42,653 nucleotides of DNA, from contig JAGIBE010000213.1 in the NCBI GenBank assembly GCA_017744495.1, positions 1 to 42,653 on the forward strand, written 5' to 3'. This stretch comes from Caulobacter sp. GTDB taxonomy: Bacteria; Pseudomonadota; Alphaproteobacteria; Caulobacterales; Caulobacteraceae. The notes beneath the pieces are model-generated. The model saw nothing but the letters and a program-made list of their open reading frames with translations, did not search any database and was not told where the DNA came from. The translations under genes and the position numbers were made by a program. Shown here one piece after another: positions 26,767 to 34,165 of the stretch (positions are counted from its first letter, which is position 1; the number at the start of each line of letters is the position of its first letter).

Positions 26767-29757
26767 TCAGAAGGTCTTGCGGACACTGACCCCGATCAGT
26801 CGCGGATCGAGGACGAAGACGTTGGTGGTCAAGGCGGTGTCGTCGCTGTTGATGAAGGCGCCGGTGATCGGCGTGTCGTTCAGGAGGTTCTTGACGTAGG
26901 CCTCCAGCTGGAGACCGGCGTCGGGCTTGGAGACCGTCAGGCGCAGGTTGACGTTGTACCAGCCGTGCAGCTTGTCGATCGCGTCCTGGTACACCCGCGC
27001 CCAGGACTGGGACTGGTGATAGACGTCGCCGCGCATCGTGGCCTTCCAGTCGGCCCCGAACCAACGGGTGTATTCCGCGCCGAAGCTCTGGGTCCAATGC
27101 GGGGCGTTGGGCAGTTCGTGACCGGAGACGTCGGCATAGAAGCCGCGACCGCCGTTGGGCAGATCCGCCTCGGTGGGCTGGAACGGCAGCCCGAGGCTGA
27201 AGAAGGTGCCCGGGCAGATCAAGCCCAGATTGGCGTCGTCCGGCTGGCCGTTGGCCCGGTTGTAGAGCAGAATCTGTTCGACATAGGCCTTGGACACCAC
27301 GCAGTTGGACGGCAGGAACTCGTTGCCCTTCAGGACGGTGAAGTCCGTGTTCCCCTGGGTCCGGTCCATCACGTCGATCGAGCGCGAGCCGCCGGCGATC
27401 TTGCTGTCCTGGTACCCCAGGGCGAGATTGAAGCGCAGGTCCGGCGTGGCCTGGAAGACCGACTCCAGCTCGACGCCCCAGACCTTGGAGTCGAAGTTCT
27501 CGTTGATCGCGGTGCGATCCTGGATCTGCGAGACCTGATAGTCCTTGTAGTCGTAGTAGAAGGCCGCGCCGTTCAGGATCAGGGCCCCGCCCAGCAGGGT
27601 GTTCTTGGTCCCCAGCTCGAAGGCGTTGACGTACTCGGGGCGGAAGGTCGCGGGATAGGACTGCAACTGGGCCAGCGGCGGAAAGCCGGGGAACATCGGC
27701 TCGGTCGTGTAGCCGATCGCCGGCGGGTTGGCCCCGCCGCCCTTGTAACCGCGGTTGTAGAAGGCATAGACGAGGGTCTGGTCTGTGAACGACACGTCCG
27801 GCGTCCAGTCCAGGCCGAGGCGGCCGGTGACCACGCCCCACTTCTGCTTGATCTCGGCCAGTTCCGGATAGCCGCCCGGCACCGTGCCGCCCTTGCTCGG
27901 CGACAGCAGCACCTGGGACGGGACGGGCGTGAAGGTCTTGCGGTCGTCGGTGTAGCGAAGACCCGCTGTCAGCTTCAGCGTCGGATCGATGTTGTAGTAG
28001 AGCTCGCCGAAGACCGCGCCCGACTGCAGTCGGTAGGGATTCTTGCTGCGGAAATAGTTGTGGCCGTCACCGTCGATCTTCTCGATCGGATTGGGGTCGA
28101 TATAGGCGCAGGTCGAGGTTCCGTTCGGCGTGATCACGGCAGGCGGGGCCGTGCCGTCGTTGCAGATGCGGACATCGTTGCTGTTGTTGCCGACCGGTCC
28201 GAAGCTCTGGGCGATGGCGCTGATGATGTTGAAGAAGACGTAATAGTCCTCGATCGTCTTGTAGCGCGTATAGTTGGCCCCGACGCTGAAGTTCAGCGGC
28301 CCCTCGAACGAGGACTGCAGGCGCAGCTCTTGCGAGAACTGCCGGCTCTTGGCTTGGGACCGGTCCAGCCCGACGATCGAGGACGAGCAGCCCAGCTGCG
28401 GGTCGCAATAGACGCCGCCCTGGGTGATGGTCACCGGCGAGCCGTCGATCACATTGACCAGCCCCGAGGAGTCATTGAACACGCCCGGCAAGGTGTTGAA
28501 CCGGTTGTAGTCCTGGCTCGAGAAATAGTGGTCTTCGACGTACGCCGTTTGCGACGTCAGCACGAGGCTCGGAGCCACCTCGACGTCGAAATTCAGCTCC
28601 AGCACGTCGGCCTTGGCCCGGTATTGTGGGTCGAACTGCGACGAGATCCGCCGCAGGTCCCGCGATTGAGTCGCGCCGCCGTAGGGGTCCGTCGCGTTGA
28701 GCAGAGGCACGGTGGCGAAGGTCGTCGGGTTGAAACCGAGAAACTGGGTGTTCTGGGCGCCCGCCAGGACGAACGGGATCGACAGTCCGTTGGGCGTACC
28801 GTAGGCGGCGTCGCTATATAGCGACGCGTTCTGGCAGCCCTGGCTCATGAAGGCGCTGGCCAGGGGGGACAGGTTCTGCACCGACCCGACCGAGGTGGGG
28901 CCCGGATCGCGCGTGCATAGCTGTTTGGTGCTGCGGGCCCGGTCGTCATCCTCCTTGAACCGCTCCCAGATTAGATCGCCATGGAACCGGTCGCTGGGCC
29001 GGAAGCCGAGGGTTGTGCGGATCGAGTAAAGATCGCGGCCGTCGATATCGCGGTCGGTCGTGTCGTTGTGCGCGTAGCCGTCGCGCTGAGTCGACGACCC
29101 GGCGACCCGCAGGGCCAGCTTCTCGCCGGCCAGCGGCACATTCAGGAAGCCGACCAGACGGCGGCTGTCGTAGTTGCCGACCTCGCCCTTCAGTTCGCCC
29201 TCGAAGCGGCCGGTCGGCTTGGCGGAAATGACGTTGACGGCGCCGGCCGTCGCGTTGCGGCCGTACAGCGTGCCCTGTGGCCCGCGGAGCACCTCCACGC
29301 GCTCGACGTCGAAGAATTCCTGCTCGAACAGACGGTTGCGGATCAGCGCGGTGCTGTTGAAGTTGACCGAGACGCCGGGATCGGTTGACACCGAAACGGC
29401 CTGGGTGCCCACGCCGCGGATGGTGAAGTTGTAGCCGCTGAAATTGCTCTTGGTGAAGCTGACGTTCGGAATGCCCTTCACCAGGTCGGGGCCGCCTTCG
29501 ATCTTCTGAGCCGCGAGGGCCTCGGCCGAGAAGGCCGAGATCGAAATCGGCACGCTCTGGGCCGTCTCCTGCCGGTGCTGTGCGGTGACGACCACCATGT
29601 CGACGACGTTGGCGTCGGACTTCGCCGACGTCGCGGGCGAAGCCGCCGGATCCGCTGGGACGACGGGGGCGGCGTGCGCGACGCCGGCCGAAAATCCGAT
29701 GGCGGTCGCCGATACGCCGGCGACCAGAATTGCACGCATGCGCGCTCGCTGAGACAT
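26767..29757 (-). CDS. TonB-dependent outer membrane receptor
   Basis: Outer membrane active transporter of 996 residues from the ATG at 29757, chosen for GGAGGG 4-5 nt upstream; earlier in-frame starts give a non-signal N-terminus. The signal peptide is MSQRARMRAILVAGVSATAI with cleavage near VAHA. A plug domain follows, with DMVVVTAQHRQETAQSVPIS, GIPNVSF, NFTIRGVG and RVEVLRGPQGTLYGRNATAG. The rest is a 22-strand barrel ending in VSVRKTF. It resembles the IroN/CirA-like 'iron complex' receptors of Caulobacterales and sphingomonads that import varied substrates, so the ligand is not known. The neighbouring TetR pair, not Fur, probably controls it. Confidence 0.95.
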   Translation of the reverse strand: MSQRARMRAILVAGVSATAIGFSAGVAHAAPVVPADPAASPATSAKSDANVVDMVVVTAQHRQETAQSVPISISAFSAEALAAQKIEGGPDLVKGIPNVSFTKSNFSGYNFTIRGVGTQAVSVSTDPGVSVNFNSTALIRNRLFEQEFFDVERVEVLRGPQGTLYGRNATAGAVNVISAKPTGRFEGELKGEVGNYDSRRLVGFLNVPLAGEKLALRVAGSSTQRDGYAHNDTTDRDIDGRDLYSIRTTLGFRPSDRFHGDLIWERFKEDDDRARSTKQLCTRDPGPTSVGSVQNLSPLASAFMSQGCQNASLYSDAAYGTPNGLSIPFVLAGAQNTQFLGFNPTTFATVPLLNATDPYGGATQSRDLRRISSQFDPQYRAKADVLELNFDVEVAPSLVLTSQTAYVEDHYFSSQDYNRFNTLPGVFNDSSGLVNVIDGSPVTITQGGVYCDPQLGCSSSIVGLDRSQAKSRQFSQELRLQSSFEGPLNFSVGANYTRYKTIEDYYVFFNIISAIAQSFGPVGNNSNDVRICNDGTAPPAVITPNGTSTCAYIDPNPIEKIDGDGHNYFRSKNPYRLQSGAVFGELYYNIDPTLKLTAGLRYTDDRKTFTPVPSQVLLSPSKGGTVPGGYPELAEIKQKWGVVTGRLGLDWTPDVSFTDQTLVYAFYNRGYKGGGANPPAIGYTTEPMFPGFPPLAQLQSYPATFRPEYVNAFELGTKNTLLGGALILNGAAFYYDYKDYQVSQIQDRTAINENFDSKVWGVELESVFQATPDLRFNLALGYQDSKIAGGSRSIDVMDRTQGNTDFTVLKGNEFLPSNCVVSKAYVEQILLYNRANGQPDDANLGLICPGTFFSLGLPFQPTEADLPNGGRGFYADVSGHELPNAPHWTQSFGAEYTRWFGADWKATMRGDVYHQSQSWARVYQDAIDKLHGWYNVNLRLTVSKPDAGLQLEAYVKNLLNDTPITGAFINSDDTALTTNVFVLDPRLIGVSVRKTF

Positions 29758-29772
29758 GGCGCCCTCCATCCC

Positions 29773-29799
29773 GACGAGCCCCGCCAAGACAGGCTCGTC
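29773..29799 (-). promoter_or_regulatory. Hairpin in the receptor 5' leader
   Basis: GACGAGCC and GGCTCGTC pair perfectly over 8 bp around an 11-nt loop. The stem ends 5 nt before the Shine-Dalgarno (29762-29767) of the TonB-dependent receptor. It may affect translation initiation or transcript stability. Confidence 0.4.
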
Positions 29800-29890
29800 G
29801 CACCGTTTCCTCACCGCTGATTTTATTGAGGGCCGGCGCGCGGTCATCGCCATGCCCCATGGCGCACAACCATGCGTGTATTCACTGGAC

Positions 29891-29913
29891 TGTCAATAGC
29901 TATTGACGTCAAT
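29891..29913 (-). promoter_or_regulatory. Operator-like palindromes overlapping a TTGACA -35 element
   Basis: GTCAATAGCTATTGAC at 29892-29907 is a perfect 16-bp palindrome, and ATTGACGTCAAT at 29902-29913 is a second perfect one sharing its right half. On the minus strand the sequence also gives TTGACA (29896-29891), a consensus -35 box facing the TonB receptor. A repressor bound here would block the receptor promoter. It overlaps the stop codon of the first TetR gene. Confidence 0.55.
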
Positions 29914-30531
29914 GTCGATTTCTTCGATCAGCGCCGACAGCAGTCCAGCCACGATACGGCGGGCGTCCTCGGCGTCGCGCCCGAGCATCATGCGCAGCGG
30001 ATCGCCGATCATGGCGTCGCCGAACGCGCACAGCGTTAGAAGCAGAAGCGCCGACGGCACGTGACGCGGCGACTCGGCTCCAGCCGCCCGAACGGTTTGG
30101 TCCAGGGCCGCGATGAGTTCGCTCACCGCCTCGCGCACGGGCTCGAGATGCTCGTAGTGGTTCCACAGAGCGATCCAGGCCGCCAAGGGGCCGGCGCCAC
30201 CCTGATCGAACGCATCAAACACGATATTCACAAGGGTTCTGGGCGCGGCGTCGTCGGCGCGTACGCGCATCACGGCCACCTGCAGCGCCGCCGTGAGGTC
30301 GCGCACCATGCCGCCCATCAGCGCCGATTGGAGCTCGGCCGCCGAGCCGAAATGATGGATCAGCGCACCGTGGGTCACGCCGATGTCCCGGGCGACCGCG
30401 TTCAACGAAACGCCGGTGGGCCCCCGTTCGATCAGCAACCGCCTGGCGCTGGCCAGGGCCTGGGCGCGCGCCTCGTCCGGAGATCGACGGCGGCGAGCCT
30501 TGCCGCGCGCCGTCGGCGCCTGACCTGTCAT
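29893..30531 (-). CDS. TetR-family transcriptional repressor (copy 1)
   Basis: A TetR-type repressor of 212 residues. The N-terminal helix-turn-helix is SLNAVARDIGVTHGALIHHF (about residues 42-61), preceded by an arginine-rich arm. The C-terminal ligand domain contains RTLVNIVFDAFDQGGAGPLA, almost shared with the next TetR gene. The two proteins are obvious duplicates by eye. Its stop codon lies within the palindromes of the receptor promoter, and its own start is 9 nt from a site resembling the one upstream of copy 2. It probably represses itself and the receptor, released by a small hydrophobic ligand as usual in the family. Confidence 0.92.
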   Translation of the reverse strand: MTGQAPTARGKARRRRSPDEARAQALASARRLLIERGPTGVSLNAVARDIGVTHGALIHHFGSAAELQSALMGGMVRDLTAALQVAVMRVRADDAAPRTLVNIVFDAFDQGGAGPLAAWIALWNHYEHLEPVREAVSELIAALDQTVRAAGAESPRHVPSALLLLTLCAFGDAMIGDPLRMMLGRDAEDARRIVAGLLSALIEEIDIDVNSY

Positions 30532-30540
30532 TTCCGCCCC

Positions 30541-30567
30541 GTATTGATATTCCTGTAAGTTAAACCA
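30541..30567 (-). promoter_or_regulatory. Putative TetR operator upstream of copy 1
   Basis: Plus-strand GTATTGATATTCCTGTAAG, continuing TTAAACCA, lines up with the sequence at 31248-31274 upstream of copy 2 with about 20 of 27 identical positions. It is 9 nt from the copy 1 start codon. AACCA/TGGTT arms follow immediately. Likely autoregulatory site; inferred from the match and position. Confidence 0.4.
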
Positions 30568-30639
30568 TGACTTGGTTCAAACCAGGATGCAAACCGAGGC
30601 GGGTCGGAACGCCTCGGACGGGGCAGAAATCAACTTAAG

Positions 30640-31233
30640 TTAGAACAGGAAGCTGGGCAGGAGGCGGGCCACGATCTTGCGCGCGGCGTCCTGGTCGCGA
30701 TCGAGCATGTCGCGTAGCGGGGCGCCGATCACGGCGTCGCCGAACGCGCAGAGCGCGATGAACAGCACCGCCGAGGTGACGCGCGCATGGGTCTGCTCGC
30801 CCTCGGCGGCGAACTTGTCGCAGATGGCCTGGACCAGGTCCTGCACCGCCGCGCGGACGGGCTCCAGATGCTGCAGATCGCCCGACAGCGCGATCCAGGC
30901 CGCGAGCCGGCCGGCGCCGCCTTGGTCGAAGGCGTCGAACACCGCGTCGATCAGTGTGCGGGGCGCGCCGGCGTCGGACCGCAGCTCGACGACGGCGGCG
31001 TCGAGCGCCGTGGCGAGATCGCGAACCATCGATTCCATCAGGGCCGACTGCAGGCCGGCGGCCGATCCGAAGTGGTGGATCAGGTTGGCGTGGGTCACGC
31101 CGATCTCGTCGCCCACCGACTTGAGGGTCACGGCCGTGGGGCCTTGCTCGATCAGCAGCCGGCGGGCCGAGGCGATGGCTTCGCGGCGAGCCTCTTCCGG
31201 CGCGCGGCGGCGGCGCTTGGCGGGTTCGCTCAT
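30640..31233 (-). CDS. TetR-family transcriptional repressor (copy 2)
   Basis: A TetR-type repressor of 197 residues from the ATG at 31233; an earlier in-frame start at 31257 would lie inside the putative operator. The helix-turn-helix is TLKSVGDEIGVTHANLIHHF (about residues 36-55). The ligand domain has RTLIDAVFDAFDQGGAGRLA and CAFGDAVIGAPLRDML, closely matching copy 1. It is divergent from the COQ4-family gene and lies just upstream of copy 1 on the same strand. It probably controls the divergent three-gene unit and may cross-regulate with copy 1. Confidence 0.92.
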   Translation of the reverse strand: MSEPAKRRRRAPEEARREAIASARRLLIEQGPTAVTLKSVGDEIGVTHANLIHHFGSAAGLQSALMESMVRDLATALDAAVVELRSDAGAPRTLIDAVFDAFDQGGAGRLAAWIALSGDLQHLEPVRAAVQDLVQAICDKFAAEGEQTHARVTSAVLFIALCAFGDAVIGAPLRDMLDRDQDAARKIVARLLPSFLF

Positions 31234-31247
31234 GGTGTCTTCGCCTC

Positions 31248-31287
31248 GTATTGACATCGATGTAATTTACATCTATGTAGATATAAC
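31248..31287. promoter_or_regulatory. Tandem ACATnnATGT palindromes between copy 2 and COQ4 gene
   Basis: GTATTGACATCGATGTAA followed by TTTACATCTATGTAGATATA contains two palindromic elements, ACATCGATGT and ACATCTATGT, 16 bp apart (about one and a half helical turns). The block sits 14 nt from the start of TetR copy 2 and about 85 nt before the COQ4-family gene. It starts like the site near copy 1 and shares TATTGAC with the receptor promoter. Good operator candidate for TetR copy 2. Confidence 0.5.
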
Positions 31288-31372
31288 CGCAGCGAGCGTT
31301 TGGAGCGGCTGGACCGACGGTCCGGCGCGCCAAACAAATCGCCTTATTGACAGTTTAGGAGATAGCGTCGCC

Positions 31373-32143
31373 TTGGCCCAGACCCTTCATGCCGACGCCG
31401 GTCGCCCTCCCCTCGTCCACCGGCGGAGACCGACGATCGATCCGGTTCGCGCCCTGCGCGGATTTCGGCGGCTGGTCGCCGACAAGGAAGACACCGAGCA
31501 GGTGTTCGAGATCATGAGCGCCCTATCGGGCCGGTCGATCCCCCAGGGATATCAGCGCCTCTTGGACTCAGCCGAGGGCGGCCGGCAGGCCTATCTCGGC
31601 GTCGAACTGGCGGACCGGCTCGCCGACGAGGCGTGGCTGGCCGCCCTGCCTGAAGGCAGCGTCGGCGCCGCCTATCGCCAGTTCATGGCCCAGCGCGGCT
31701 TCTCGCCCGAGGGCCTGGCCTCGGAGAGCCGCAAGGTCGCCGATGTCGAGATCGACGCGGCCCATCCCGACGGCTGGTACGCCCGGCGTCTGCGCGACGT
31801 GCACGACGTCTGGCACGTGCTGACCGGCTACGGGACCGACGCCCTGGGCGAGGCCTGCGTCGTGGCGTTCTCCCATCCGCAGACCCGAAGCGCGGGCTTC
31901 GCCTTCATCGCCGCGGGCGCGGCCGTGGAGTTCGAAAGGCTGCGCAAGGGCCATCCCTATGGACGGGCGATCTGGCAGGCCTGGCGGCACGGCCGGCGAG
32001 CCGCCTGGCTGCCCGCCCAGGACTACGAGGCGCTGTTCGCCGAGCCCCTGGACGCCGCCCGCGCCCGCCTGCGCATCGCCCGTCCCACCTTCTACGACGC
32101 CGTGCCGCCCGAAGCGCGCGACGGCTATCGCTTCACCCTCTAG
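31373..32143 (+). CDS. COQ4-family protein
   Basis: A protein of 256 residues if the TTG at 31373 is the start; AGGAG at 31357-31361 is 11 nt upstream, slightly far, and no better start is visible. The frame stays open far upstream without protein-like sequence. The COQ4 signature HDxxHx(11)E is intact: H144-D145-x-x-H148 and E160 in DVHDVWHVLTGYGTDALGE. COQ4 binds a metal through this motif and takes part in ubiquinone biosynthesis, where it has been linked to C1 decarboxylation and hydroxylation of the ring. Here it heads a three-gene unit under TetR control, so a role on another quinone-like or lipid substrate is possible. Confidence 0.85.
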   Translation: MAQTLHADAGRPPLVHRRRPTIDPVRALRGFRRLVADKEDTEQVFEIMSALSGRSIPQGYQRLLDSAEGGRQAYLGVELADRLADEAWLAALPEGSVGAAYRQFMAQRGFSPEGLASESRKVADVEIDAAHPDGWYARRLRDVHDVWHVLTGYGTDALGEACVVAFSHPQTRSAGFAFIAAGAAVEFERLRKGHPYGRAIWQAWRHGRRAAWLPAQDYEALFAEPLDAARARLRIARPTFYDAVPPEARDGYRFTL

Positions 32144-32160
32144 AGACGAGGAGGCCTTTC

Positions 32161-33018
32161 ATGGCTCACCCCAATCAGACCCCTCTCGACCTCACCATCC
32201 AGCCCCGCGACATGGCGTTCGGCCGCAAGACCTCCAACGCCCGCTGGTGGGCCGGCGGCGACCCGGTCGCCACCTCGTTCTACAACGCGCTGTCGGCCAC
32301 CTTCCCGCTCGGCGAGCGGTTCTTCATGGACAGCGTGCGCCGCTACCGCAACGTCGCGCCCAGCGAGCTGAAGGCCCAGATCGCCGCGTTCCTGGCCCAG
32401 GAGGCCATGCACACGCGCGAGCACATCTTCTTCAACAACCAGATCGCCGACCACGGCTACGACATCGCCAAGATGGAGGCGCGCACCCGTAAGCGCCTGG
32501 ATTTTGCCCGTTCTAGACCGCCCCTGCAGCAACTGGGCGCGACGATCGCGTTGGAGCATTTCACGGCCATATTGGCCCATGCGTTGCTGGCGGATACGCG
32601 GCACCTGGAGGGTGCCTCCGACGAGGCCAAGGCCATGTGGCGCTGGCATGCGATTGAGGAGATCGAGCACAAGGCCGTGGCCTTCGACACCTATGTCGTG
32701 GCCGCCGCGCCCCTCCCCGCCTGGCGACGCTGGTCCTTGCGGGTGATGACCATGATCGCGGCCACCCAACTGCTGTTCGCCGTGGTCGGCGCCAACATGG
32801 CCGACCTTTTCGAAGCCGACGGAATCCGTAACGGCCGCACCTGGCGTCGGGTGCTGAGCTTCCTGCTGGTCAGGCCCGGCATGCTGCGCCAAGTGGTCGG
32901 CGCCTATTTCACCTACTTCCTGCCCGGCTTCCATCCGTGGAGCCACGACGACCGCGCCCTCGTGCGGGAGGCCGAACTCAGCCTCGAGACGGCCTATGCC
33001 CAGGGGGCGCCGGCATGA
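32161..33018 (+). CDS. Ferritin-like diiron 'metal-dependent hydrolase' (PF10118-type)
   Basis: A protein of 285 residues with a strong GAGGAGG site 6 nt before the ATG. The helical motifs resemble the family called predicted metal-dependent hydrolase (PF10118), now considered ferritin-like. Possible metal ligands are E81, H84 and H88 in QEAMHTREH, E132-H133 in LEHF, and E166, E167, H170 in HAIEEIEHK. A hydrophobic segment lies at about 195-215. The true reaction is unknown; the motifs suggest a di-iron oxygenase or oxidase as much as a hydrolase. It lies 17 nt after the COQ4 gene and overlaps the next gene by 4 nt, so all three are probably one operon. Confidence 0.82.
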   Translation: MAHPNQTPLDLTIQPRDMAFGRKTSNARWWAGGDPVATSFYNALSATFPLGERFFMDSVRRYRNVAPSELKAQIAAFLAQEAMHTREHIFFNNQIADHGYDIAKMEARTRKRLDFARSRPPLQQLGATIALEHFTAILAHALLADTRHLEGASDEAKAMWRWHAIEEIEHKAVAFDTYVVAAAPLPAWRRWSLRVMTMIAATQLLFAVVGANMADLFEADGIRNGRTWRRVLSFLLVRPGMLRQVVGAYFTYFLPGFHPWSHDDRALVREAELSLETAYAQGAPA

Positions 33019-33434
33019 TCGCGGCCGTCTTGGCGGCGGGCCTGGTCGCGGCGCAAACCCCGGGCGGCGCCGACCTGTCGGGCCTCTGGCGTACGCCGGT
33101 GGACGGCGGCTCGGTGATCCGGCTCTCGAGGTGCGGCGACGAAATCTGCGGCCGGATCGTCACCTCGCCGCACATCCGCGCGGTCCCCGATCAGCGTGAC
33201 ATCCGCAACCGGGACCCGGATCTGCGCGACCGGGTATTGCGCGATCTCATGGTGATGAGGGTGCGCCCTCTCGGCCCCGGCAAATGGGGCGACGGCTGGG
33301 TCTACAATCCCGAAGACGGCGGCACCTACAAGGGCGAAATGATGCTGCGCCCCGACGGCGCCCTGCGCCTGACCGGCTGCATCGTGGCGCCTTTCTGCAA
33401 GACCCAGACCTGGCGCCGCGTTCAGGCCGACTGA
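33015..33434 (+). CDS. Exported DUF2147-family protein
   Basis: A protein of 139 residues starting at the ATG that overlaps the previous stop (ATGA). A short signal peptide (MIAAVLAAGLVAAQTPG) is followed by DLSGLWRTPVDGGSVIRLSR, two cysteines at 40 and 45 (CGDEIC), and WGDGWVYNPEDGGTYKGEMM, the pattern of DUF2147. Its function is unknown; the domain looks like a small lipocalin-like beta-barrel. As the last gene of the TetR-controlled unit it may act in the periplasm on the same substrate as the two upstream enzymes. Confidence 0.8.
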   Translation: MIAAVLAAGLVAAQTPGGADLSGLWRTPVDGGSVIRLSRCGDEICGRIVTSPHIRAVPDQRDIRNRDPDLRDRVLRDLMVMRVRPLGPGKWGDGWVYNPEDGGTYKGEMMLRPDGALRLTGCIVAPFCKTQTWRRVQAD

Positions 33435-33457
33435 GACCGCTGAGCGCGCGATCGTAG

Positions 33458-33568
33458 AACCGCCAGCTCACGCAGGACCAGGGCTATCCGTACGACATGG
33501 CGGTGGAGCGGCCATTTTGGTCCGCCTATCGCCAAGAGCATGACGCGCCTCCGCTTCCGAACGGCTAG
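33458..33568 (+). pseudogene. Possible remnant of a coding sequence
   Basis: A short open stretch reads DQGYPYDMAVERPFWSAYRQ and then EHDAPPLPNG before a TAG. Its residue mix looks protein-like and ends in a normal stop, but no start with a ribosome binding site precedes it and it matches no family I know. It may be the C-terminal scar of a lost gene, or chance. The rest of the gap up to 33595 shows nothing. Confidence 0.2.
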
Positions 33569-33595
33569 CCGCGCAGCTTCTTCTCGCAAGACCCT

Positions 33596-34165
33596 TTAAC
33601 GGGTGGCCCAGGCGCGGCCCACCTCCGCCAGCGGCACGCATCCGTGATAGGCGCCCGGCACCGGCTCGTAGGCCAAAGCCATGGTCGCGCCGATCTCCGA
33701 GGTGAAGTAGCCGACAGTGACCATGTCCTCCAGCGCCGGGAAGAAATGGGGCAGCCCCTGCTGCCGCGCGACGCCGCCTTCCTCGTCGTAGGTGGTCAGG
33801 AGCGCCACCTGCTGCTCGGGCGTCAACGCGACGAAGACCTGTCCGTGCGTGGCGCGGGCGTCGGCGTCCATGCGCGCCAGGCCGTTCAGCAACTGCTGGA
33901 CCTGGCTCTTGTCGTAGTAGTCGCCGACGGCGCGATCGATGAACTTCGGCACGCCGGCCGCGCGGGCGCCGGGCGTGTCGGTCGCCGGAATGATCAGCTC
34001 TGCCACGACGTCGACCAGGCGCGCCTGGTCCGGTGTCAGGGCCGTCGGAGTCCAGGCTAGGGCCGGAGGCGGAGCGGCGGCGGCCAAGGCGCGCTCGGCC
34101 CAGCCCGCCGAGGCGACCCCGACCGTCAGGGCCAATCCTCGAAGCGTGTCGCGTCGGTTCAGCAT
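33596..34165 (-). CDS. Tat-exported small subunit of a GMC sugar dehydrogenase
   Basis: A protein of 189 residues resembling gluconate 2-dehydrogenase subunit 3 (small 'hitch-hiker' subunit). The Tat signal is NRRDTLRGLALTVGVASAGW; it carries the Tat motif for itself and probably for the large subunit, which has none. The body contains VDVVAELIIPATDTPGARAA and the Gly/Asp-rich DEEGGVARQQGLPHFF typical of the family. The ATG at 34165 shares a base with the stop of the large subunit gene (TGATG), so the two are co-translated. Confidence 0.88.
   Translation of the reverse strand: MLNRRDTLRGLALTVGVASAGWAERALAAAAPPPALAWTPTALTPDQARLVDVVAELIIPATDTPGARAAGVPKFIDRAVGDYYDKSQVQQLLNGLARMDADARATHGQVFVALTPEQQVALLTTYDEEGGVARQQGLPHFFPALEDMVTVGYFTSEIGATMALAYEPVPGAYHGCVPLAEVGRAWATR

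Noticed and set aside
26177-27841. A 554-residue minus-strand frame within the receptor and sigma genes
   Set aside because: Out of frame with two strongly conserved proteins and very rich in Arg and Pro, so a shadow.
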